From the NCBI GenBank assembly GCA_023898745.1, contig CP060237.1:62001-126000 (forward strand): a DNA stretch of 64,000 bases, given 5' to 3'. The position numbers were made by a program, and so were the translations under genes. Below the pieces are notes generated by a model. It was not told where the DNA came from. It searched no databases and worked only from the letters and a program-made list of their open reading frames with translations. Positions 32,888 to 42,206 of this stretch are shown here, one piece after another; position 1 is the stretch's first letter; each line of letters starts with the position of its first letter. The DNA comes from Alphaproteobacteria bacterium. Its GTDB lineage: Bacteria > Pseudomonadota > Alphaproteobacteria > G02398745 > G023898745.

Positions 32888-34123
32888 TCATGAAATAACA
32901 GCTTTTTTGAGACCTTCATAGAATTTCAACTCAATTTGATCATCTTTTTTCAAATCCTCATAACGCGCAACATGTCCATCTGATAATGTTGGAATGCAAA
33001 ACCCTCGCTTAAGCGTTTTATTTACAGAATTTTGCTCTAAAATTGTTCCAAACATAGTAAAATTCTGTTTTTTTCTGTCTATCAAGCTTGTAACTTTGAA
33101 ATAGATTGTGTCGTATAGCATTTTAATCTTCATACCTTGCTTCGCATCAAAAGCCGTTTTCACAGCTAACTCAAGTCTTTCAGACAAATCATCCAAACGC
33201 ATTTGCCAATTTTCTACGATCTTCTCTGGTGATAATACTTTGATCATTTTAACATGCATAAACTTATGCTTTAGCTGATTCGTTATAGTTAATAACAAAC
33301 GGTTGTTCCACTGCCCTAAATCTTGCAAAAGATCCAATCTAGACGGTACAACCATTTCCGCAGCACCTGTTGGTGTAGGTGCGCGCTTGTCAGCCACATA
33401 ATCCAACAGAGTTACATCTGTTTCATGTCCAACTGCTGATACAATTGGAATATCACTTTTAAAAGCTGCCTCAAGGACCTCTGGCTCATTGAATGCCCAT
33501 AAATCTTCTAAACTTCCGCCACCACGACCAACAATGAGTACATCAGGCTTATGATCTAATGCATTAAAGCCGTGAATCGCTTTAGCGACCTCTTCTTTAG
33601 CTCCAGGGCCTTGCACTGTAACTGGCCATAATATCACTCGTATAGGAAAACGATCAGAAATGCGGTGCAAAATATCTCGTATCACCGCCCCTGTCTCAGA
33701 TGTCACAACACCAACAGTTTGAGGAAACTTTGGTAACGGTCTTTTGCGCTCAAAATATCCAAGCTTCTTATAATATGCTGTTCGTTCTTTCAGTAACGCC
33801 TGCAAAGCACCTTCGCCTTTTGGTAAGATCTGCTCCACAATAATCTGATACTTTGAACGCATAGGATATGTTGTGATGCGCCCAATTGCTACAACTTCCT
33901 GCCCTTCTTGCAAAGGAATTGCCAACTGCGTTCCTCGCCAGCAAATTGCATCTAATACCGCGTCTTGATCTTTTAGCGCAAAATAATGATGCCCTGACGT
34001 ATGCTGCTTATATCCCGAGATTTCTCCTTGAATCTTCACATTTGAAAAATTTATTTCAACGCAATTTTTAATCAAGGTTGCAATTTCTTTGATAGATAAA
34101 ATATCTTTATCGTCTTCAGCCAT
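32888..34123 (-). CDS. xseA: Exodeoxyribonuclease VII large subunit
   Basis: XseA is the catalytic subunit of the single-strand exonuclease ExoVII. The N-terminal OB domain (VKIQGEISGYKQHTSGHHYF) and the catalytic core with VGVVTSETGAVIRDI, GRGGGSLEDLWAFNEP and SAVGHETDVTLLDYVADKRAPTPT are all present. Length 411 is normal. The small subunit gene xseB is in the same window but 6.6 kb away. Confidence 0.95.
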   Translation of the reverse strand: MAEDDKDILSIKEIATLIKNCVEINFSNVKIQGEISGYKQHTSGHHYFALKDQDAVLDAICWRGTQLAIPLQEGQEVVAIGRITTYPMRSKYQIIVEQILPKGEGALQALLKERTAYYKKLGYFERKRPLPKFPQTVGVVTSETGAVIRDILHRISDRFPIRVILWPVTVQGPGAKEEVAKAIHGFNALDHKPDVLIVGRGGGSLEDLWAFNEPEVLEAAFKSDIPIVSAVGHETDVTLLDYVADKRAPTPTGAAEMVVPSRLDLLQDLGQWNNRLLLTITNQLKHKFMHVKMIKVLSPEKIVENWQMRLDDLSERLELAVKTAFDAKQGMKIKMLYDTIYFKVTSLIDRKKQNFTMFGTILEQNSVNKTLKRGFCIPTLSDGHVARYEDLKKDDQIELKFYEGLKKAVIS

Positions 34124-34237
34124 AAACCCGGAAATGCTTGAATGTTTTTTTATAATATCAGATTATTTTATGCAATATCCAAACTCAAGTTACAAATTAA
34201 AGAATAAAAATTCAGTCTTCAAAATCTTTTTAAAAAA

Positions 34238-34957
34238 TTATTTTTTCGGAATAAAGGCAATTAACCTAATTGGGGCTTCTGTTCCTCCTTCAAAATGGAT
34301 AGGTAAAGCAATACTGTAAGCATTAATAGGTGGTAATTGATCAGCATTGGCAATATTCTCAATGATATACTTTCCAGCGCCTAAAATAATCTCATGCACC
34401 TTAAAACCATCTTTTGGACGATCAGGACTTAATGTATCTATACCAATACCTGCAACTCCCCTCTTAACCAAAAAATATGCAACCTCAGCGCTTACGCTAG
34501 GAAATGTAAGGTTATTTCTGTACTTTTGAGGCACGCTCCAATGCTTTGACCACCCTGTGTAAAAAATCACAAAACTGTTTTTTGGAATAATACCATATTG
34601 TGTTTCAAAACTTTCAACATCTTGAATCGTAGCTTTAAAATTCTCATGAGCCTGACTAGAAACGTCAATCATAACACACTGTGTCATCAAATCATCTAAC
34701 GATAACTGATCAACAGTTAAACCTTCCTTCATACAATGTGCAGGCGCATCAATGTGCGTACCTATTCCTGCTGGCATATTGATTTTCTGAACACAAAACT
34801 TGGTTTCTGTCTCACATGCATCATAATCCTGAATTTTGTGACTATGAAAATCACAACTCATATCCCATGATGGAATGCCAGAATTCAGTTTATGTGTTAA
34901 ACATATCACTCGATAACCATTAAGCATCAAAACTGCACATTCACTCTCCCTACGCAC
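34238..34957 (-). CDS. Cyclase-family metal hydrolase (kynurenine formamidase-like)
   Basis: Member of the cyclase family (PF04199). The metal site GIGTHIDAPAHC (H-x-G-T-H-x-D-x-P-x-H type) is visible, as are VIFYTGWSKHW and VAGIGIDTLSPD. Relatives include KynB and isatin hydrolases; the substrate cannot be told from sequence. The reported start is GTG; ATG 34927 would also fit the family start (MLNGYRVICLTHKL). The gene stands between xseA and the rpoH-like gene on the same strand. Confidence 0.82.
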   Translation of the reverse strand: MRRESECAVLMLNGYRVICLTHKLNSGIPSWDMSCDFHSHKIQDYDACETETKFCVQKINMPAGIGTHIDAPAHCMKEGLTVDQLSLDDLMTQCVMIDVSSQAHENFKATIQDVESFETQYGIIPKNSFVIFYTGWSKHWSVPQKYRNNLTFPSVSAEVAYFLVKRGVAGIGIDTLSPDRPKDGFKVHEIILGAGKYIIENIANADQLPPINAYSIALPIHFEGGTEAPIRLIAFIPKK

Positions 34958-34969
34958 ACAATAAAAAAT

Positions 34970-35668
34970 TTAACGCAATAGCGCAATCTGACGTAGCAAA
35001 TCCACATGCTCTCGAAAATAAAAGTGCATCTTTCGCATAGCTGAGACTTCCAATTTATGTATCTGGGCTGGTTTTAAGTTGTCATATATTCTCTTTTCAT
35101 AAAACTTGGACAAAATAACCTTTCTTTCTTCTGGCGTTAAAACCTTCATGACCTTTTTTAAAATAATATTTAACGACTCTTCATTATCTTTCTCAAAATA
35201 CGCATCCTCAAAGGCTTCTGAATTTTGTGATGACATGCTTAAATAATCTGCACTTGGCTCATCCAAAGAATAATCCTTTTTTAAAACAAAAGTCGCTTGT
35301 GGATTATTTGGTTTTGGCGTTTCTTGAAACATTTTTTTCTGTCCTGCAGATGCATTTTTCACAATAGACCAATTGGTCATGATATAATTTTGAATCGTTC
35401 CTTGAATCCACATTTTTGCATACACACAAAAACGCTTGTCCTTTTGCGGCTCATATTTTTCTGAAGCTTTAATTAAGCCAATGATCCCTTCTTGAACCAA
35501 GTCTTCAAAAGGAATTTCTGTATTTTTATATCCGCGTGCAATTTTAAAAATTAACTTCAAATGACTTTCTATAAGAATTTTAACACGCTCGTCATATGAA
35601 TAATCCGTCCAAAGTTTTAATTCTAATTCATGTGGTAAAATTTGGCACTTAAAATGTTTTTGATACAT
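34970..35668 (-). CDS. rpoH: RpoH-like sigma factor, divergent
   Basis: Sigma70-family protein. Region 2 is clear (FEDLVQEGIIGLIKASEKYEP, then FCVYAKMWIQGTIQNYI) and NWSIVKNASAGQKKMFQE corresponds to the RpoH box region (N-W-S-x-V-K...Q-K-K-L-F). Region 4 is poorly conserved and ends with a weak helix-turn-helix. At 232 residues it is shorter than standard RpoH (about 285-300). It would direct heat-shock type transcription if functional, but altered promoter recognition is likely. Confidence 0.7.
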   Translation of the reverse strand: MYQKHFKCQILPHELELKLWTDYSYDERVKILIESHLKLIFKIARGYKNTEIPFEDLVQEGIIGLIKASEKYEPQKDKRFCVYAKMWIQGTIQNYIMTNWSIVKNASAGQKKMFQETPKPNNPQATFVLKKDYSLDEPSADYLSMSSQNSEAFEDAYFEKDNEESLNIILKKVMKVLTPEERKVILSKFYEKRIYDNLKPAQIHKLEVSAMRKMHFYFREHVDLLRQIALLR

Positions 35669-35754
35669 ATAAAAAACATATTCATTTCTTTATTGTGAGA
35701 TTAGTATTTTAAAAATGAACAGATGGTTAAGCAAAATATATAGTGAAATACGTC

Positions 35755-38058
35755 CTAAGCAACATTTCCCTTCATAAAACCCTCCTGCGCTTTTTGCTCT
35801 TCGATCATTGTTTCATGTATTTGCTCTTCGAGACCTATCCAAGGGAACGGTGCTAACCTTCCCTCTATAGCAACCTTTCCAAGAGCTATTTCCGCCTTAG
35901 CAACTACACCTCCTTCGGGAGTAATGCGCATATCACTAAACGAAGGCTGTGCTGGCGTTGCAGGCGTAGTTTTGTTACGCAACTCTTCGAACAATGCCTT
36001 AAACTCTCTTGCTGTTTGCTGTGTATCTGAAACACCTGTATATTCGATAATTTCATGGAGAGACCGCATTTGAGCTGTTTGTGCCTGATGCAACTCATCA
36101 AGTCTTTCCAAAGTCTCTGCCAAGTTCTTTAGCCTATCTAGGCGTCTTTCTAAACCTTCAACAATCTTTGCTGCGATATTTGTAGAACTGGATTGCGCTT
36201 GTTTAGGAAGGTCGTTTATCTTTTGTTGAATTGCGGATACTTCGGCATCTAACTGTCTTATCTCTACAAGCAACTCATCGTATCCTGGATACTTTTGGAA
36301 AAAGCTGACTTTGGCCTTAAAAACGCCACTCCTGCAATTACCTTGAAATATCACTTCATATTTTGACCCATTATCTACAATCGTTGCATCAAATTTTCCA
36401 TTTTCACAGCTTTGCACAACCAAACTAGGCTCATATGAAAGATCCCATTTTCCATAGCCATAGCTAAACTTTTCCCATGCATATGAAGAAGGACCGCCTG
36501 CACATGAGCTAAAATAATTTGCCGCCTCAGAAGCAACGGCCGCTGCAGCTGGCGCAAGCAACCCGCCTGAAAACCATCCAACCACTGCAGCAACCGCTCC
36601 ACTAAACACTGACATGCCTGTACTTCTACCTGATCCACTATAGCTTCTTGAGTCTTCTTTGATTAATCTGCCCCCACGTTGCTGAGTTTCTCGCTCCCGC
36701 AATCCAACAAGCTTAAATCTGATCGCATCCCGCGCATTCTCTAATTCTCTCTTTAACGCAGCGATATCCAATGGCACATCTGTTGTGTCTGGATTTTCTT
36801 TCGCTTTTCTGTATTTCTCAAGCTTCTCAGATGTTATTTCTATATCTCCCTCAACAAATAATTTTCTCGCATCTCCAAAACGCCTTGCTTCCAACAAAAG
36901 TAAATATACATGCGACATCCGATCAAGATGTTGTAAGAATAACATGCGATCTTGGGAATAGGTGCCAAAGTTGAATGTTTCTTTGGAGATGGGTTGCAAA
37001 ACGGCAGGTTTTAAGCCTGTTCCATATATCATCTCTAAAACCGACTCTCTAGTATCAGACGCCTCTTCTGGAGTATTAGTTCTTGCAGGATTAACTGTTT
37101 TAATAAACTGTTGATTTTGCAACATATAAGCTAGTGCATAAAACGCACCTGACCAATCTTCGAGTTTGCTGTTATCATCTGCTGTAAATTGCTGCCCTTC
37201 ATGTTTACGTTTGAGATAAGTAACGAGATTTTTTGTGACTTCTGGCATAAATTCATCTCTAATAACTTCTAATACTGAGCTTGTTGAATCTTCTGAGGTT
37301 TTGCTGTTGATGAGGAAGCCAAGGGTTGGGGTTAATTTAGGGGATAGTTGAGATTTAATATCTTCAGTTTTTTGCGACCCAGAAACGCCTTGTTTAGACA
37401 TCCTCTTTTCCCCTGCTGAGCTTTGTTGTTTAGATTGAGAGTCTTTCTGATCTTCTTTGATTTTTTGCTGCAGAGCAAACTCCTCCAAAAACTCTTTCAT
37501 CTGATCTTTTACACCATTGGGCAGTTTATCAGAGGTAATAGGTAAACAGCCTAGCAAACGATTTACACTTGCTAAAAACTTCACAAATGTTGCTTTGGAA
37601 GATGGCGCATCAAAATCTGATTCTACAACGAATAGAAGTTTAACGCTTCTTGCTTTTTTGATAATCATTTCCCAGCCAATATTGCCCGCAAGTCTATGTT
37701 CAAAATCTTCGAAACCATCCATGCCGGCAATATCAACAAAAATCTTACCATCTCTTTCATAAACATGGGGATAAAAGGTGTGCCCTGTAATTTGAGGGCT
37801 CGTTGGAACAGGGAGCTCTCCTGAATATTCAATTTTTCTTCGAGGTTTTCTCTGATAATCAATTTCAAAAAGCAGATTATTAACAAGCGTGCTTTTTCCT
37901 GTTCGTGCAAGCCCTCCTATAATAACAACATCTTTACCTGCTGCGTGCTCAGAACACATACTCATGTTCATAAGAAACTCTTGCATAGTTGGGAGATTAA
38001 ATGTGGGGCGAGATTGTGAAGTCTCTGACGCCTCTAAAAAGCAGATCGATAAAAACAT
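35755..38058 (-). CDS. Large P-loop GTPase-like protein, intact paralogue
   Basis: 767 residues with a short uncharged leader (MFLSICFLEASETSQS). The GTPase-like part shows Walker A GGLARTGKST (residues about 47-56), a candidate switch I in PVPTSPQITGHTFYP and G3 DIAGMDG; no typical N/TKxD G4 motif is evident. Next come a helical middle, an Ala/Gly-rich hydrophobic region (VFSGAVAAVVGWFSGGLLAP) and a C-terminal coiled-coil (YDELLVEIRQLDAEVSAIQQ). The order GTPase, helices, membrane-like segment and coiled-coil recalls dynamin- or GBP-like proteins, but no orthologue is recognised. A frameshifted paralogue follows at 38.8-40.6 kb. Confidence 0.75.
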   Translation of the reverse strand: MFLSICFLEASETSQSRPTFNLPTMQEFLMNMSMCSEHAAGKDVVIIGGLARTGKSTLVNNLLFEIDYQRKPRRKIEYSGELPVPTSPQITGHTFYPHVYERDGKIFVDIAGMDGFEDFEHRLAGNIGWEMIIKKARSVKLLFVVESDFDAPSSKATFVKFLASVNRLLGCLPITSDKLPNGVKDQMKEFLEEFALQQKIKEDQKDSQSKQQSSAGEKRMSKQGVSGSQKTEDIKSQLSPKLTPTLGFLINSKTSEDSTSSVLEVIRDEFMPEVTKNLVTYLKRKHEGQQFTADDNSKLEDWSGAFYALAYMLQNQQFIKTVNPARTNTPEEASDTRESVLEMIYGTGLKPAVLQPISKETFNFGTYSQDRMLFLQHLDRMSHVYLLLLEARRFGDARKLFVEGDIEITSEKLEKYRKAKENPDTTDVPLDIAALKRELENARDAIRFKLVGLRERETQQRGGRLIKEDSRSYSGSGRSTGMSVFSGAVAAVVGWFSGGLLAPAAAAVASEAANYFSSCAGGPSSYAWEKFSYGYGKWDLSYEPSLVVQSCENGKFDATIVDNGSKYEVIFQGNCRSGVFKAKVSFFQKYPGYDELLVEIRQLDAEVSAIQQKINDLPKQAQSSSTNIAAKIVEGLERRLDRLKNLAETLERLDELHQAQTAQMRSLHEIIEYTGVSDTQQTAREFKALFEELRNKTTPATPAQPSFSDMRITPEGGVVAKAEIALGKVAIEGRLAPFPWIGLEEQIHETMIEEQKAQEGFMKGNVA

Positions 38059-38217
38059 TCAAAATCAATTTAAGTTTTTCTAAATCGTTTTAACACTTTT
38101 TTAAAATAAACCGCAAGTAAAAAATAAAAAAAATTTTCAACAAATGCAAAGCATTAAATTGACACATAGAAAACAAAAATTGCACAATCAAAGATGACAT
38201 ATGAAGCATGATAGAAT

Positions 38218-38796
38218 ATGTTTTTTATTTTAGATGGAGTGCAGTTTTTTAGTATCGGAACAGAAATTTCAAAACACTTCACAAGCAAAGAAAAAATCTC
38301 ACCTTTTAATAATAGTAAAAAAGAGTTTGAAACAATCATTGCATATGGATACGCCCAACTTGGACAAAGATATTTTGCTAAAAGCACAGATAGAGCATTT
38401 ATTGATGTAACAGTAAATATATCTGACCAATATTACGATAGAACCAACAGTATAGTAATTTCTAGAACGCCTTTCAATTTTTATGACAAAAAAGCTCGAA
38501 TAAATTTAGACCTCAGCTTACGGTTTGGCAAAACATTTCATAAAAATAAATCACTTTATGCAGGTGTGTCTATGCCGAAAATTTCTTTTATCCATTCCGA
38601 AGAAGATTTAACTGCCTCTGGAAAAGTGCATCTTGGGTGTGAGTTTTGTGTAGCACGCTATGCATCAATTTTCTGTGAAGCCGCATATAAACTATATCTC
38701 TCAAGGGAGCCTTATGAAAACTTAACCACGCATTCAGCCTCCATCTCCCTCGGCCTCAGAATCCACGGCGAAAACTATTACAACCCAGAAGGCTAA
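38218..38796 (+). CDS. Small predicted outer-membrane barrel protein
   Basis: 192 residues, not recognised. Leader MFFILDGVQFFSIGTE lacks positive charge until residue 19. The rest is a chain of alternating strands (FETIIAYGYAQLGQRYF, RAFIDVTVNIS, ARINLDLSLRFGK, KSLYAGVSMPKISFI, GKVHLGCEFCV, SIFCEAAYKLYL, HSASISLGLRIHGE), as in an eight-stranded barrel. It sits divergently between the two GTPase-like paralogues. ATG is directly preceded by GATAGAAT, and no Shine-Dalgarno is visible. Confidence 0.6.
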   Translation: MFFILDGVQFFSIGTEISKHFTSKEKISPFNNSKKEFETIIAYGYAQLGQRYFAKSTDRAFIDVTVNISDQYYDRTNSIVISRTPFNFYDKKARINLDLSLRFGKTFHKNKSLYAGVSMPKISFIHSEEDLTASGKVHLGCEFCVARYASIFCEAAYKLYLSREPYENLTTHSASISLGLRIHGENYYNPEG

Positions 38797-38811
38797 ATAA
38801 CACACCCCCCT

Positions 38812-39990
38812 TTATTTCAACACTTTCCTCAACTCTTCCTCTTGTGCTCTTTTCTCAGCCAAAATCATATCCGCAAGTGATTCTTCTAACCCCTTCCAAC
38901 AAAATAATTCCAGTGCCTCCATATCCAAAGCCTCGCCACATGCAGGGCATTCAAACCTCTCTCCCGCCATAGCGCACTCAACCTGAGACACAACATGCCT
39001 ACAAGCCCCAATTTGAATATCCATAAACATATGTTGATCTGAAACACTAACCACACTATCGAACGCTTCAAAAGCACCTTTAAATTCCTTCATTTTTTGC
39101 TGAATATCGCCAATATCTAACTGCCCAATAACACTGTGAATTGCTTTCATTTTATCGATCTGAGATTTATATAACGCACTCACTCTACCCAAAGCGCTTA
39201 GCAGGCTCTGCATTGTTTTGAAACGTGCTTCTAGAAACTCAATAACCGCTGCAGACGCTTTTCCAGAAAAAACTCGCACTGTTTCTGGCAAGCTATCTAT
39301 CTTCTTTTGAGCAGCGTCAATAGCTCTTTTCAAATCAGCTTCATTATCTTCTTTGGTAGAAAATACATGAGGCGCCAGAATGAACACAGGAACCAAGAAC
39401 ATAAGAGAAATTGCATCTGAGATACTAAACCCACGATCTGCTGAAGCGCGCTGGGCTTCCATCCGTTTTTGCAAACTATCCAAGCGTAACTTTAACGCAT
39501 CTCTCGCGTTTTCTAGCTCTTTCTTAAGTTGAACAATATCCAATTCAACCGTTACACCTTCTGAACTTTTATACTTCTCAAGTCTCTGAAGGTTTTGTCT
39601 CACCTCCTCTTCAACGAATCTTTGTCTGATTTCCCCACGCTTCTGCGCTTCCAGCAAAAGTAGATACGCATGCACTATATGACCAAGATGTTGTAAAAAT
39701 AATTTGCGATCTTGAGAATAAGTTCCAAAGCTAAATATTTCTTTAGGAACAGGCTGCAGCACTTCATCTATCATCTCTATAACAACTTCTCTTGTATCAG
39801 ATTTTTCCTTTAACTCACTGGTTCTTGCAGGATTAACTGTTTTTACAAACTGTGGATTTTGCACCATGTAAACCAAAGCATAAAATGCACCTGACCAGTC
39901 TTCAAGCTTAATCTGATCATCTGATGAAAACGGCTGTCCATCATTTTTGCGTTTTATATAGTCTGTCAAATTCCTTGCAACTTCTGGCAA
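38812..39990 (-). pseudogene. C-terminal part of the frameshifted GTPase paralogue
   Basis: This open frame continues, in the adjacent frame, the GTPase that starts at 40649. It begins with the same PEVARNLTDYIKRK segment that follows the GTPase domain in the intact copy. The reported start is a TTG inside the break, so it is probably not a real start. It contains a hydrophobic stretch (LMFLVPVFILAPHVF), a coiled-coil, and near residue 340 a candidate zinc-binding module GACRHVVSQVECAMAGERF followed by ECPACGEAL, with C-x-H, C and C-x2-C. The intact copy lacks these cysteines. Either a pseudogene or a gene needing recoding. Confidence 0.7.
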
Positions 39991-40649
39991 AACTCCTCTC
40001 TGATAGCTTCTAATACAGTATCCGTTGAGTCTTCAGATGCTTTGCTGTTAATAAGAAAACCAAGAGTTAAATTTGACTGAGATTTTTCTTGTAAAAACCC
40101 TTTTGTTTGATATTTTATGCCATCTGGCAACCTATTCAAATCAACAGGCAAACCGCCTAATAAACGATTCACGTTTGCTAAAAACTTCACAAACATTGCC
40201 TTCGCAGATGGTTTATCAAAGTCTGATTCCACAACGAATAGAAGCTTAACACTTTTAGCTTTTTTGATAATCATCTCCCATCCGATATTACCTGCAAGCC
40301 TGTGCTCAAAATCTTCGAAACCATCCATGCCAGCAATATCAACAAAAATCTTACCATCTCTTTCATAAACATGGGGATAAAAGGTGTGCCCTGTAATTTG
40401 AGGACTCGTTGGAACAGGGAGATCTCCTGAATATTCAATTCTCCCTCTGGGCTTTCTTTGGTAAGTAATGCCAAACAAAAGATGATTGATCAGCGTACTT
40501 TTGCCCGTTCGCGCAAGACCTCCTAAGATGATGACATCTTTATTCGTTGCATGCTCAGAACATGCGCTCATATTCACAAGCAGCTCTTGCATAACCACAG
40601 GATTAAAAACAGGCTGATCAGCCCCAGACGCCATTAAAAATAAAAGCAT
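39966..40649 (-). CDS. N-terminal GTPase part of the frameshifted paralogue
   Basis: Starts MLLFLMASGADQPVFN, a leader without positive charge; the ATG at 40649 is preferred to GTG 40652. The P-loop GGLARTGKST and G3 DIAGMDG are identical to those of the intact paralogue, and about 120 residues around them are nearly identical at the protein and DNA level. The frame ends prematurely after IREEFCQKLQGI, where the other copy reads IRDEFMPEV. A one-base loss near 39990 (TTTATGCC in the intact copy, TTTTGCC here) explains it. Confidence 0.72.
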   Translation of the reverse strand: MLLFLMASGADQPVFNPVVMQELLVNMSACSEHATNKDVIILGGLARTGKSTLINHLLFGITYQRKPRGRIEYSGDLPVPTSPQITGHTFYPHVYERDGKIFVDIAGMDGFEDFEHRLAGNIGWEMIIKKAKSVKLLFVVESDFDKPSAKAMFVKFLANVNRLLGGLPVDLNRLPDGIKYQTKGFLQEKSQSNLTLGFLINSKASEDSTDTVLEAIREEFCQKLQGI

Positions 40650-40709
40650 CACAACAACCCATAAAAGTTTCGCTAGATTGTTTTAACACTTCTTCATAAA
40701 AGACTCAAA

Positions 40710-40916
40710 CTACTCTTCTTTAACAGAAATACTCCCATCTGGGTTTTCGATAATTTTCTCAACTTTAAGCTGCGCTTCTTTAAGTAAAGTTTCGCAGTGT
40801 TTTTTTAATTTAGATCCTTCTTCAAACAATTTTACAGACTCATCCAAAGAGATATTTCCTGCTTCTAATTTTCGCGCCACTTCTTCAAGTCGTTTTAGAG
40901 ATTCTTCAAAATTCAT
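40710..40916 (-). CDS. xseB: Exodeoxyribonuclease VII small subunit
   Basis: 68 residues with the complete family signature FEESLKRLEEVARKLEAGN and SLDESVKLFEEGSKLKKHC. The small subunit multimerises on XseA. It stands apart from xseA (32.9-34.1 kb), downstream of nothing obvious on its strand, and lies between the GTPase paralogue and tRNA-Cys. Confidence 0.93.
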   Translation of the reverse strand: MNFEESLKRLEEVARKLEAGNISLDESVKLFEEGSKLKKHCETLLKEAQLKVEKIIENPDGSISVKEE

Positions 40917-40993
40917 ATTTCATGCCTTTTCATTATCTAAAACATGAGTATCATATTTTTTACCAAAACGAAACATGTTACAATGGTATTAGA

Positions 40994-41067
40994 GGCCGGA
41001 TGGCAGAATGGCTATGCAGAGGACTGCAAATCCTTTTATGTCGGTTCAATTCCGGCTCCGGCCTCCA
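40994..41067 (+). tRNA. tRNA-Cys (GCA anticodon)
   Basis: Acceptor stem GGCCGGA (40994-41000) pairs with TCCGGCC (41057-41063). The anticodon arm reads AGGAC-TGCAAAT-CC with GCA anticodon, the T arm is TCGG-TTCAATT-CCGG, the discriminator is T as expected for Cys, and CCA is encoded (41065-41067). Confidence 0.95.
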
Positions 41068-41105
41068 TCTTACTTTATTTTCCAATCTATCTAGCTATAC
41101 ACAAT

Positions 41106-41130
41106 CCCTGAACGCTCGCGTTATTCAGGG
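41106..41130. terminator. Hairpin downstream of tRNA-Cys
   Basis: CCCTGAA (41106-41112) and TTCAGGG (41124-41130) form a seven-pair stem with an eleven-base loop about 40 bases after tRNA-Cys. There is no T run after it, so it may be a processing or weak termination hairpin, or a remnant of a repeat. Confidence 0.35.
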
Positions 41131-41254
41131 TGCCAGAGCAATTCTTAACAAACTGTTAACATACTGCTTTTTTAAAACATTATTTATTGTTTCAATAAAA
41201 ATCTTTACAGCTTTCTGATTTAATAAACATAGCTTCAAATAGATAACAAAAAAC

Positions 41255-41371
41255 ATGCTAATTACCTTTATCGCTCTTATGATTTTGAGTGTTCGTGATG
41301 AGTCATCTTTAGAAAAGTCACTCATTCAAAATGGCGTGTTATCCAATATGAGGAATATCGATGCTTTATGA
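41255..41371 (+). CDS. Small ORF coupled to the following gene
   Basis: 38 codons, starting MLITFIALMILSVRDESS, so a hydrophobic N-terminus without positive charge for 13 residues, then a polar tail. Its stop (TGA 41369-41371) lies eleven bases inside the next gene, which begins at 41361. It could be a leader peptide or a small membrane protein. No Shine-Dalgarno is seen upstream, so this is uncertain. Confidence 0.35.
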   Translation: MLITFIALMILSVRDESSLEKSLIQNGVLSNMRNIDAL

Positions 41372-42104
41372 AATAGACACAATATATGCAAAAACTTTTG
41401 CCCAAAATCCAAGATGGTTAGAGTTTTTTAGCAAGTATAATATATGTTGTTTTATTGAATCCTCCTCTGTTGCATCTTATCTAAATGCATGCACGATTCA
41501 AGATCTACTGCAGTTTAAAGATTTGGATAAATTGGTTCAGTACTTTGACGGAAATGTTGCGTCTCATGCATATCTTGCCGCTCTTTTTGTAAGAGAAAAA
41601 TATGACTTTCCATATCATGATATTTTTTCAGGAGATCTAGAGTATCAACATTACAGAGGATGGAGATTGTTTTTTTCAACATATTTAAAACAACATCCTT
41701 ACAAAAAATCCCTTACCCAGTTTGTAATGAAAACAATTGATCTTGTATTCAAATGGGAAGCATACCAAATCAACCTAGCATTGACACTGTTATATGAATG
41801 GATTAAAAAAGCACAAAAACATGGCTATAATGTAATTATTTTTGATCTGGGAAATGATTTTGAGGCATTTATTTCACAAATCGGCTATGTCTTGTTTAGC
41901 ACGAAAGATAATTTTGTTATGACCCGCGAACTCTGTAAAATGTTCCGCCTAACCTTTGAAGGGTTGCATTCTTTTGATGCACTTATGCAACATTTTAGAA
42001 TTTGGAACGGTGAGCGAAATTTTTATGGCAAAAAACCGAGATTTTTGTCGGAACGATTAGTAACATCTGTACGGTGTGATAGTAAGAAAGTGATATTTTT
42101 TTGA
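41361..42104 (+). CDS. Unknown protein
   Basis: Not recognised. 247 residues, rich in aromatic residues (Phe, Tyr, Trp), probably globular and helical; the middle contains KWEAYQINLALTLLYEWIKK and VIIFDLGNDFEAF. No signal or membrane segment. GAGGA seven bases before the ATG supports the start. It is overlapped at its beginning by a 38-codon ORF. The C-terminus ends in VRCDSKKVIFF. Confidence 0.65.
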   Translation: MLYEIDTIYAKTFAQNPRWLEFFSKYNICCFIESSSVASYLNACTIQDLLQFKDLDKLVQYFDGNVASHAYLAALFVREKYDFPYHDIFSGDLEYQHYRGWRLFFSTYLKQHPYKKSLTQFVMKTIDLVFKWEAYQINLALTLLYEWIKKAQKHGYNVIIFDLGNDFEAFISQIGYVLFSTKDNFVMTRELCKMFRLTFEGLHSFDALMQHFRIWNGERNFYGKKPRFLSERLVTSVRCDSKKVIFF

Positions 42105-42112
42105 CACACCTG

Positions 42113-42180
42113 GTCATTCTGAATCGAAGGCAAAGACTCTTCCTAGTTTTCGCCAAAAAGATTACCTTCTCCACTACGTT
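42113..42180. repeat. Second dispersed repeat type, copy A
   Basis: On the minus strand it contains AACTAGGAAGAGTC and CAGAATGAC near its end, matching the order found at 53545-53605 (CTTAGGAAGAGCC, CAGGATGAC). Degenerate. Confidence 0.4.
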
Positions 42181-42206
42181 CAGGATTAAAATAATACGCT
42201 CAGGGG

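Noticed and set aside
40922..41218. 98-codon plus-strand frame over tRNA-Cys
   Set aside because: It covers the tRNA gene, which has a complete cloverleaf, and the translation shows no protein-like pattern.
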